Shown in pieces: positions 44,053 to 55,000 of a stretch of 64,000 bases of DNA (the stretch's first letter is position 1; every line of letters begins with the position of its first letter). Source of the DNA: Lolium rigidum. Its lineage: Eukaryota > Streptophyta > Magnoliopsida > Poales > Poaceae. The position numbers were made by a program, and so were the translations under genes. The notes beneath the pieces were generated by a model. That model was not told the origin of the DNA and did no database searches. It worked only from the letters and a program-made list of their open reading frames with translations. The stretch covers positions 31,242,256 to 31,306,255 of the forward strand of contig NC_061508.1 in NCBI RefSeq assembly GCF_022539505.1, written 5' to 3'.

Positions 44053-44841
44053 GAACTCTCTCCGACCAATAACCAATAGAGGGATCTGGAGATCCATAAT
44101 GGCTCCCACATATTCAACGATGACTTAGTGATCGAATGAACCATTCACATACGATACCAATTCCCTTTGTCACGCGATATTTTACTTGTCCGAGGTTTGA
44201 TCATCGGTATCACTCTATACCTTGTTCAACATCGTCTCCTGACAAGTACTCTTTACTCGTACCGTGGTATGTAGTCTCTTATGAACTTATTCATATGCTT
44301 GCAAGCTAATTAGACGACATTCCACCGAGAGGGCCCAGAGTATATCTATCCATCATCGGGATGAACAAATCCCACTGTTGATCCATATGCCTCAACTCAT
44401 ACTTTCCGGATACTTAATCCCACCTTTATAACCACCCATTTACGCAGTGGCGTTTGATGTAATAAAAGTACCTTTCCGGTATAAGTGATTTACATGATCT
44501 CATGGTCGAAAGGACTAGGTAACTATGTATCGAAAGCTTATAGCAAATAACTTAATGACGTGATCTTATGACACGCTTAATTGGGTGTGTCCATTACATA
44601 ATTCATATAATGATGTAACCTTGTTATTAATAACATCCAATGTTCATGATTATGAAACTAATCATCTATTAATGAACAAGCTAGTTAAGAGGCTTTACTA
44701 GGGACTCATTGTTGTTTACATAACACACATGTATCAATGTTTCGGTTAATACAATTATAGCATGGTATATAAAGATTTATCATAAACATAAAGATATATA
44801 ATAACCACTTTTATTATTGCCTCTTGGGCATATCTCCAACA

Positions 44842-47800
44842 CCCCTAACCCTAAACTCTATCTTATGAAGTCAACCATGAAGAGAAGTGGTTTTGGGTTT
44901 CAAACATTGAGATTTCAAGAACCCCCCAAAAGCATCATTTTAGAATGACTAAGAAGGATCCAGGCTTACCTTTTCATTTTATGTTTTAAACTTGTTTAAA
45001 TCTTGGTCAAACCTAGGATTTGACCAAGATTCAAATGGGCATAAACATTAATTCAGAAAAAACAAAAAAAATGAAAAACCAACGCACATATAGTCTTCTT
45101 ATGTCATATAGTAAGCAATCAAGTTGATAAACAAGCATGTGTAGACATATTCAAACCCGACAAATCATGTATCGATCTACCCCCTAACCCTAAACTCTGT
45201 CTTATGAAGTCAACCATGAAGAGAAGTGGTTTTGGGTTTCAAACATTGAGATTTCAAGAACCCCCCAAAAGCTTCATTTTTGAATGACTAAGAAGGATCC
45301 AGACTTATCTTTTCATTTTCATGTTTTAAAATTGTTTAAATCTTGGTCAAACCTAGGATTTAACCAAGATTCAAATGGGCATAAAAATTCAAAAAACCAG
45401 AAAATGAAAAACCAAAGCACATAGCCTTTTTATGTCATATAATGAGCATTCAAGTTCATAAACATGGTCTAGACATATTAAAACAAGAAAAATCATGTAT
45501 CTACCATGTCCCTAACCCTAAACTCGATCTGTCTTATGAAGTCAAACATGAAGAGAAGTGGTTTTGGGTTTAAAACATGGAAATTTCAAAAACCTCCCAA
45601 AAACTTCATCTTAGAGTGACTAAGAAGGTTCCATGCTTACCTTTTCATTTTAATGTTTTAAATTAACTTGTTTAAATCTTGGTCAAACCTAGGAATGACC
45701 AAGATTCAAATGGGCATAAACATTCAGAAAACCAGAGAATGAAAAACCAAAGCACATAGCCTTTTTATGTCATATAATGAGCATTCAAGTTCATAAACAT
45801 GGTCTAGACATATTAAAACAAGAAAAATCATGTATCTACCATGTCCCTAACCCTAAACTCGGTTTGTCTTATGAAGTCAAACATGAAGAGAAGTGGTTTT
45901 GGGTTTCAAACATGGAAATTTCAAAAACCTCCCAAAAACTTCATCTTAGAGTGACTAAGAAGGTTCCATGCTCACCTTTTCATTTTCATGTTTTAAATTA
46001 ACTTGTTTAAATCTTGGTCAAACATAGGATTGACCAAGATTCAAATGGGCATAAACATTCAGAAAAAAAATTAAAAATAAGAAACCAACGCACATATATA
46101 TATAGTGTTCTTATGTCATATATTAAGCATTCAAGTTGATAAACAAGCATGTCTAGACATATTCAAACCCGACAAATCATGTATCTACCCCCTAACCCTA
46201 AACTAGATTTGTCTTATGAAGTCAAGCATGAAGAGAAATGGTTTTGGGTTTCAAACATGGAAATTTCTAGACCCCCCAAGCTTCATTTTAGAGTGACTAA
46301 TTAAGAAGGATCCATGCTTACCTTTTCATTTTCATGTTTTAATCTTGTTTAAATCTTGGTCAAACCTAGGATTTGACCAAGATTCAAATGGGCATAAAAA
46401 TTCAAAAAAATGAAAAACTAAAGCACATAGCCTTCTTGTGTCATATATATATATATATATAGTAAGCCTTCAAGTTGATGAACAAGGTCTAGACATATTC
46501 AAAACAGAAAAAGCATGTATCTACCCCTAACCCTTAACTCTGTCTTATGAAGTCAGGCATGAAGATAAGTGGTTTTGGGGTTTCAAACATGGAAATTTCA
46601 AAGACATCCCAAAAGCTTAATTTTAGAGTGACTAAAAAGGATCCAAGCTTACCTTTTCATTTTCATGTTTATGCTTGTTTAACTCTTGGTCAAACATAGG
46701 ATTTGACCAAGATTCAAATGGGCATAAACATTCAGAAAAAATTAAAAAATTAAAAACCAACGCACATTAGTAGCCCAAAATCGAACCAGTAGTTGGATAT
46801 TTTTGAACTTGATCTGTAGTAGTGGGCAAAACCCTAGATTAACCTTTTAATGGAGTACTTTTTTATTATTACTATGCAGCACATGTGTGTTTGCCCGTCG
46901 AGTGAAACTCGGAGGAAGAGGGATCACTCGGAAGGAGAGAAGAAGGGAGTGCATTATGGTGTCTCCCCTTTTTCGGGTGATGATGTTGACTGTTGTGCAG
47001 GTTTTGTCAGTGAGCAGGAGGTGCGAGCGAGTCGAGCGAGGCCGAGAATGAGAGAGATTTTTTTTTTTGTGAGAGGGACAACCGAAGGATCCTGAAGGAC
47101 CCAGAGACTTCCAGTACGCATCCTGATGCGTCTTCTCTTGACAAAGAAGATGGCTGGGAGTTTGCGTACCTACTGCACGTCACTTGTGCTCACTGAAGTG
47201 TGGGACCTCACGCATGGGCACCACACGTAAGTGACAGACCTGTTGGTGTAAAAACTCAGTTGATTATTATAGTGCATTAGAACAAAGTTTCCTATGGATT
47301 AAAGGGTAGGAAATCCAATTTAACTCATTTTCATGACATTAATTTTTCCATGAAGCAAAGTTAACACATCTATCAATTGGTACATTTTGGAGCGACTAAG
47401 AAGGATCCATGCTTACTTATTCGTTTTCACGTCTTAAACTTGTTTAAATCTTGCTCAAACCTAGGATTTCACCAAGATTCAAATGGGCAGGAAAATAAAA
47501 AAATAAAAAATGAAATACCAATGCACATAGTCTTCTTATGTCATATAGTAAGCATTCAAGATGATAAACAAGGTCTAGACATATTCAAACCAGGAAAATC
47601 ATGTATCTACTCCCTAACGACCCTAAACTCTGTCTTATGAAGTAAGGCATGAAGAGAAGTGGTTTTGGGTTTCAAACATGGAAATTTAAAAAACCTCCCA
47701 AAAGCTTCATTTTAGAGTGACTAAGAAGGATCGAGGCTTACCTTTTCATTTTCATGTTTTAAACTTGTTTAAATCTTGGTCAAACCTAGCTACTATTTGA

Positions 47801-50204
47801 CCAATATTCAAATGGGCATAAAATTCAAAAAAATCAGAAAAATGAAAAACCAAAGCACATAGCCTTCTTATGTCATAAAGTAGGAATTCAAGTTGATAAA
47901 CAAGGTCTAGACATATTCAAACTAGACAAATCATGTATCTACCCCTAACACTAAACTCTGTGTTATGAAGTCAAGCATGAAGAGAAGTGGTTTTGGGTTT
48001 CAAACATGGAAATTTCAAGAACCTCCCAAAAGATTCATTTTAGAGTGACTAAGAAGGATCCATGGTTACCTTTTCATTTTCATATTTTAAACTTGTTTAA
48101 ATCTTTGTCAAACCTAGGATTTGACCAAGATTCAAATGGGCATAAAAATTCAGGAAAAAACCAAAAGAATGATAAACCAAAGCACATAGCATTCTTATGT
48201 CATATAGTAAGCATTAAAGTTGATAAACAAGGTCTAGACATATTCAAACCAGATAATCATGTATATATCTGCCCCTAACCTCAAACTGTGTCTTAATTAT
48301 GAAGTCAATCATGAAGAGAAGTGGTTTTGGGTTTCAAACATAAAAATTTCAAGAACATCCCAAAAGCTGCTTCATTTTAGAGTGACTAAGAAGGATCCAG
48401 GTTTACCTTTTCGTTTTCATATTTTATACTTGTTTAAATCCTGATCAAACCTAGGATTTAACCAAGATTCAAATGGGCATAAAATTCAAAAAAATTAGAA
48501 GAATGAAAACAAAAGCACATAGTCTTCTTATGTCATATAGATAGTAAGCATTCAAGTTGATAAACAAGTTTTAGACATGTGTTCAAACCAGACAAATCAT
48601 GTATCTACCCCCTAACCATAAACTCTCGGTCGATCTTATGAAGTCTAGCATGAAGAGAAGTCGTATTGGTTTCAAACATGGAAATTTCAAGAACCTCCCA
48701 AGAGCTTCATTTTAGAGTGACTAAAAAAGATCCAGGCTTGCCTTTTCATTTTAATGTTTTTAAATTGTTTAAATCTTGGTCAAACCTCTAGCTAGTATTT
48801 GGGCAAGATTCAAATGGGCATAAAATTAAAAAAAAACCAGAAAAATGAAAAACCAAAGCACATAGCCTTCTTATGTTATATAAAATAAGCATTCAAGTTG
48901 ATAAACAAGGTCTAGACAGATTCAAAGTAGAAAAAGCATGTATCTACCCCTAACCCTTAACTCCGTCTTATGAAGTCAAGCAAGAAGAGAAGTGGTTTTG
49001 GGTTTCAAACATGGAAATTTCAAAAACTTCCCAAAAGCTTCATTTTAGAATGACTAAGAAGGATCCAGGCTTACCTTTTCATCTTCATGTGTTTTAAACT
49101 TGCTTAAATCTTAGTCAAACCTAGGATTTGACCAATATTCAAATGAGCATAAACATTCAGAAAAAATCAAAAAATGAAAACCAAAGCACATAGCCTAGCT
49201 TCTTATATGTCATATAAAATAAGCATTCAAGTTGATGAACAAGGTCTAGACATATTCAAAACAGAAAAGCATGTATCTAACCCCTAACCCTTGACTATGT
49301 CTTATGAAGTCAAGCATGAAGAGAAGTGGTTTTGGGTTTGAAACATGGAAATTTCAAAAACTTATCAAAAGCTTAATTTTAGAGTGACTAAGAAGGAACC
49401 AAGCTTACCTTTTCATTTTCAGGATTTATGCTTGTTTAAATCTTGGCCAAACATTGGATTTGACCAAGATTCAAATGGGCATAAACATTCAGAAAAAATT
49501 TAAAAATAAAAAACCAACGCACATATAGTCTTCTTATGTCATATAGTAAGCATTCAAGTTGATAAACAAGCATGTCTAGACATATTCAAACCTGGCAAAT
49601 CATGTATCTACCCCCTAAAACCCTAAACTAGATTTGTCTTATGAAGTCAAGCATGAAGAGAAATGGTTTTGGGTTTCAAACATGGAAATTTCTAGAACCC
49701 CCCCCCAAAGCTTCATTTTATAGTGACTAATTAAAAAGGATCCAGGCTTGCCTTTTCATTTTCATGTTTTAATCTTGTTTAAATCTTGGTCAAACGTAGG
49801 ATTTGACCAAGATTCAAATGGGCATAAAAAATCAAAAATAATAAAAAAGGATCCAAGCTTGACTCTGTCTTAATTATGAAAGAAAAGCATGTATCTACCC
49901 CCTAACGCTTAACTCTGTCTTAATTATGAAGTCAAGCATGAAGTGAAGTGGTTTTGGGTTTCAGACATGGAAATTTCAAAAACTTCCCAAAAGCTTAATT
50001 TTAGAGTGACTAAGAAGGATACAAGCTTACCTTTTCGTTTTCATGTTTTATGCTTGTTTAAATATTGGTCAAACCTAGGATTTGACCAAGATTCAAATGG
50101 GCATAAAAATTCAGGAAAAATAAAAAAATGAAAAACCAAAGCACATAGTCTTCTTACGTCATATATATATAGTAAGCATATTCAAGTAGATAAACAAGGT
50201 CTAG
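44842..50204. repeat. Satellite array 1, about 335-bp monomer
   Basis: Tandem AT-rich monomers of 328-345 bp. Spacing was measured at the shared word gagaagtgg: 44882, 45221, 45553, 45888, 46233, 46564, then 47654, 47982, 48316, 48654, 48987, 49321, 49658. Each monomer has a telomere-like ccctaaccctaaac-type segment, ggttttgggtttcaaac, aaggatccaggcttacc, a 13-bp dyad around cctagga, tcaaatgggcataaa, and aagcattcaagttgataaaca. The array is interrupted by block S1 (46770-47390). Its left end is cut by copia G. I do not recognise the family; it lacks the Afa/pAs1 primer words I remember. Confidence 0.88.
46770..47390. repeat. Spacer block S1, copy 1
   Basis: About 620 bp of non-monomer sequence beginning near agtagcccaaaatcgaacc and containing gcagcacatgtgtgtttgccc, cgagcgaggccgag and cgcatcctgatgcg. 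It is nearly identical to 55260-55910 and diverged from 50838-51650. The longest frame (81 codons) has no domain. Confidence 0.75.
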
Positions 50205-50837
50205 ACATATAGTAAGTAATATGTATGTAAAAATGATTTTTGGGGATTTGTAGGACGAAGTTATAACACACCTACATTTCAAATTGGAATTACTTTCAAT
50301 AAATCAGCAAAAGTCATTTAAATGTGTGAAACTAGCTAGAAAGTAATAAAAAACGTAAAGAGTTGGAAATTTTCACTAATATGTGGCCTAATTTATCTTA
50401 AAAATGTAGAGGCGCCATTTTGAGCCGTATCTTATGTACCCCATTCACAAAATAAACCTATTTTGACATCTAGAAAATGAAAAATGAGTTTTTATATACC
50501 GAAAAGTTGAAAAGTCTAGTCAGCAACATTGTTGGGAATGGCAAGATGCACCACCATGCCCAATTTGGGCACATTATAACAAACTATGCCACAAATATGG
50601 CCATAACTACGCCATTTGTTGGCTTGAAACCCATGAATCTTCATACACGATAGTCCGTTTTGTGAAGATATTTTGTTTTTTACTACCCTATCACAGGTTT
50701 CTTATTTTCCCTGTCAACTAGTACACCTATAAGCACTCAATGCGGAAGGGTTTCATTTTTGAGGTTTTCTTCATTTTCATTTATTTATTTCAAAACCAGG
50801 TAAAAATGGTCGACATGATTATCCATGCAAATGGGTC
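50205..50837. repeat. Second repeat family S2, copy 1
   Basis: Starts agtaagtaatatgtat and contains gatttttggggatttgtagg, gcaccaccatgcccaatttg and ctatgccacaaatatggcc. Two further copies are at 57985-58711 and 58712-59085, the latter two in tandem with a 658-bp period. Confidence 0.75.
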
Positions 50838-51347
50838 GAATATTTCTAGGCAGCACATGTGTTTGCCCGTCCAGTGAAACTCGGAGGAAGAGGGATCACA
50901 CAGAAGGAGACGAAGGGAGAGAAGTGAGGGGGCCCTCTTATTTATGGTCTCTGACCTTTTTCAGGGTTTGTCAGTGCGCAGGAGGTGCGAGTGAGCGAGC
51001 GAGTCTGATAATGAGAGAGATGTTTTTTTCTTTTTTTTTGAGAGAGAGAGGGACAACCGAAGGATCCTGAAGGACTCAGACTTCTAATACGCACCAGAGC
51101 ACAGTTTACAACAAGACACAGAATAAACAGGAAATTTCATCTAAATCCCTAACTTTTATATGGAAGACCACACGCTGAAAGCAAGAAATGCGATCGGGTC
51201 TTTAACAGCCACCGCCCAGATTAATCCTCGTCGCAGCCGGGGACGAACCACTTAGCGTGACCAAATCTCCATGGCTACAGTGCGTGCACACCATGGCCTC
51301 CGAGCTAAGCTAGAAACGCGATGCCAAAACCGGCAGCCAGCGGAGGT

Positions 51348-51383
<36 letters not shown>

Positions 51384-51650
51384 TTTTGATGCGTCTTCTC
51401 TTGACAAAGAAGATGGGAGTTTGCCTACCGACCGCACATGACTTGTGCTCACTAAAGTGTGGGACCTCACGCATGGGAACCACACGTAAGTGACAGACCT
51501 GTTGGTGTAATAACTCGGGTGATCATTATACTCGTATTAGTACAAAGTTTCCTATGGATTCAAGGGTAGGAAAGCCAAGTTAACTCATTTACATGACATT
51601 ATTTTTTCCATGAAGCCAAGTTAACTCATCTATCAATTGGTACATTCTGG
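50838..51650. repeat. Spacer block S1, diverged copy
   Basis: Shares cagcacatgtgtttgcccgtc, tgaaactcggaggaagaggg and the acatgacattattttttccatg end with the other S1 copies, but has about 200 extra bases in the middle, including an (ag)n run. Confidence 0.65.
51352..51379. repeat. (AG)14 microsatellite
   Basis: Uninterrupted ag dinucleotides inside the extra segment of the diverged S1 copy. It is absent from the other two copies. Confidence 0.95.
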
Positions 51651-52029
51651 TTATATTCGAAATTTTACTTGAAACTTGTTGTTCATGCCATTTTACTACT
51701 CGCCTAAGACTTTTTCCGCGCGTGAAGGGAGGGGGTGGGCATGATGCTACCTTGAATTTTTGTGACCCCCAAAACTAGCAACTACAAGAGAGGCATCCAA
51801 AGAAACACACTCGTCCCCAACCCCCGCCCCCCCAAATTTGAAATCCAGCCAAAGGTGGATCAAAAAAGGCAATCGAAAAGCATGGATTGTTCATATTTTT
51901 CTATATAGTTAGGGTTAGGGTTTATGGTTTATAGAGATGCACATATTTTCATTTCACATTTGTGATGTACAATAATACATAGGTAAGATTCCAAGCATGA
52001 CCTTTGTTAGAATAACCTTTAACGTGTTC
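51651..52029. other. Unassigned spacer between satellite blocks
   Basis: No monomer and no frame of note. It contains gttagggttagggttta, two telomere-like TTAGGG units in a row followed by a plant-type TTTA, at about 51907. Confidence 0.5.
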
Positions 52030-55000
52030 TCTCACCTTAAGATTCAAATGGGCAAAAACATTCAGAAAAAATCGAAAAAATGAAAAACCAAAACACATAG
52101 TCTTCTTATGTCATATAGTAAGAATTGAAGTTGATAAACAAGGTCTAGACATATTCAAACCAGTCAAATCATGTATCTACACCTAACCCTAAACTTTATC
52201 TTATGAAGTCAAGCATGAAGAGAAATGGTTTTGGGTTTCAAACATGGAAATTTCAAAAACCTCCCAAAAGCTTCATTTTAGAGTGACTAAGAAGGATACA
52301 GGCTTACCTTTTCATTTTCATGTTTTAAACTTGTTTAAATCCTGGTCAAAACTAGGATTTGAACGAGATTCAAATGGGTATAAAAAAATAAAAAAACGCA
52401 CATAGCCTTTTTATGTCATATAATGCATGAGCACTCAAGTTGATAAACATGGTCTAGACATATTCAAACTAGAAAAATCATGTATCTACCCTGGCCCTAA
52501 CCTTAAACTCTGTATTATGGAGTCAAGCATGAAGAGAAGTGGTTTTGGGTTTCAAACATGGAAATTTCAAATTGATGAACAAGTTCTAGGCATATTCAAA
52601 ACAGAAAAAGCATGTATCTACCACCTAACCATAAAGTCGGTCGATCTTATGAAGTCTAGCGCATGAAGAGAAGTCCTATTGGTTTCAAACATGGAAATTT
52701 CAAGAACCTCCCAAAAGCTTCATTTTAGAGTGACTAAAAAAGATCCAGGCTTGCCTTTTCATTTTCATGTTTTAAAATTGTTTAAATCTTGGTCAAACCT
52801 AGCTAGTATTCGACCAAGATTCAAATGGGCATAAAATTAATTAAAAAAAACCAGAAAAATGAAAAACCAAAGCACATAGCCTTCTTATGTCATATATAGT
52901 AAGCATTCAAGTTGATCAACAAGGTCTAGACATATTCAAAACAGAAAAAAGCATGTATCGATCTACCCCTAACCCTTAACTCTGTCTTATGAAGTCAAGC
53001 ATGAAGAGAAGTGGTTTTGGGTTTCAAACATTATATTGAGATTTCAAGATCGAACCCCCCAAAAGCTTCATTTTAGAATGACTAAGAAGGATCCAGGATT
53101 GCCTTTTCATTTTCATGTGTTTTAAACTTGCTAAAATCTTGGTCAAACCTAGGACTTGACCAAGATTCAAATGGGCATAAACATTCAGAAAAAATCAAAA
53201 AATGAAAACCAAAGCACATAGCCTTCTTATGTCATATATATATAGTAAGCATTCAAGTTGATCGATATGAACAAGGTCTAGACATATTCAAAACAGAAAA
53301 AGCATGTATCTACCCCTAGCCCTTAACTATGTCTTATGAAGTCAAGCATGAAGAGAAGTGGTTTTGGGTTTCAAACATGGAAATTTCAAAAACTTCCGAA
53401 AAGCTTAATTTTAGAGTGAATAAGAAGGATCCAAGCTTACCTTTTCATTTTCAAGATTTATGCTTGTTTAAATCTTGGTCAAACATAGGATTTGACCAAC
53501 ACACATATAGTCTTCTTATGTCATATAGTAAGCATTCAAGTTGATAAACAAGCATGCATGTCTAGACATATTCAAATTAACCCGACAAATCATGTATCTA
53601 CCCCTAACCCTAAACTCTGTCTTATGAAGTCAACCATGAAGAGAAGTGGTTTTGGGTTTCAAACATTGAGATTTCAAGAACCCCCAAAAGCTTCATTTTA
53701 GAATGACTAAGAAGGATCCAGGCTTACCTTTTCATTTTATGTTTTAAACTTGTTTAAATCTTGGTCAAACCTAGGATTTGACCAAGATTCAAATGGGCAT
53801 AAACATTAATTCAGAAAAAACAAAAAAATGAAAATACAACGCACATATAGTCTTCTTATGTCATATAGTAAGCATTCAAGTTGATAAACAAGCATGTCTA
53901 GACATATTCAAACCCGACAAATCATGTATCGATCTACCCCCTAACCCTAAACTCTGTCTTATGAAGTCAACCATGAAGAGAAGTGGTTTTGGGTTTCAAA
54001 CATTGAGATTTCAAGAACCCCCCAAAAGCTTCATTTTTGAATGACTAAGAAGGATCCAGACTTACCTTTTCATTTTCATGTTTTAAACTTGTTTAAATCT
54101 TGGTCAAACCTAGGATTTAACCAAGATTCAAATGGGCATAAAAATTCAAAAAACCAGAAAATGAAAAACCAAAGCACATAGCCTTTTTATGTCATATAAT
54201 GAGCATTCAAGTTGATAAACATGGTCTAGACATATTAAAACGAAAAACCAAATCACATAGCCTTTTTATGTCATATAATGAGCATTCAAGTTGATAAACA
54301 TGGTCTAGACATATTAAAACAAGAAAAATCATGTATCTACCATGTCCCTAACCCTAAACTCGATCTGTCTTATGAAGTCAAACATGAAGAGAAGTGGTTT
54401 TGGGTTTCAAACATGGAAATTTCAATAACCTCCCAAAAACTTCATCTTAGAGTGACTAAGAAGGTTCCATGCTTACCTTTTCATTTTCATGTTTTAAATT
54501 AACTTGTTTAAATCTTGGTCAAACATAGGATTGACCAAGATTCAAATGGGCATAAACATTCAGAAAAAATTTAAAAATAAGAAACGAACGCACATATATA
54601 TAGTCTTCTTATGTCATATAGTAAGCATTCAAGTTGATAAACAAGCATGTCTAGACATATTCAAACCCGACAAATCATGTATCTACCCCCTAACCCTAAA
54701 CTAGATTTGTCTTATGAAGTCAAGCATGAAGAGAAATGGTTTTGGGTTTCAAACATGGAAATTTCTAGACCCCCCCCAAAGCTTCATTTTAGAGTGACTA
54801 ATTAAGAAGGATCCAGGCTTACCTTTTCATTTTCATGTTTTAATCTTGTTTAAATCTTGGTCAAACCTAGGATTTGACCAAGATTCAAATGGGCATAAAA
54901 ATTCAAAAAAATAAAAAATGAAAAACTAAAGCACATAGCCTTCTTATGTCATATATATATAGTAAGCCTTCAAGTTGATGAACAAGGTGTAGACATATTC

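Larger units (their letters stand above)
32767..44841 (-). mobile_element. BARE1/Angela-like copia element G, 5' part
   Basis: A minus-strand Ty1/copia element. The 5' LTR (TGTTGGAGATATGCCC at 44841, end ATCCCTACA at 35283) is split by CRM element H. The tRNA-Met PBS, 1.2-kb leader, gag and protease follow, up to the insertion of element F at 32767. LTR start and end, PBS context and leader match my memory of the BARE1/WIS/Angela group. The 3' half is not in the window. The element sits inside satellite DNA: the sequence to its right begins in the middle of a monomer. Confidence 0.82.
35283..44841 (-). repeat. 5' LTR of copia G, interrupted by CRM element
   Basis: The two parts (44841-44048 and 36266-35283) join to an LTR of about 1.77 kb, close to the 1.8 kb known for BARE1-like elements. 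The join lies at the gttga duplication of element H. A TATA-like box is at 35774-35783. Confidence 0.85.

Noticed and set aside
51907..51925. Interstitial telomere (gttagggttagggttta)
   Set aside because: Only two to three degenerate steps, too short to call a telomere tract.
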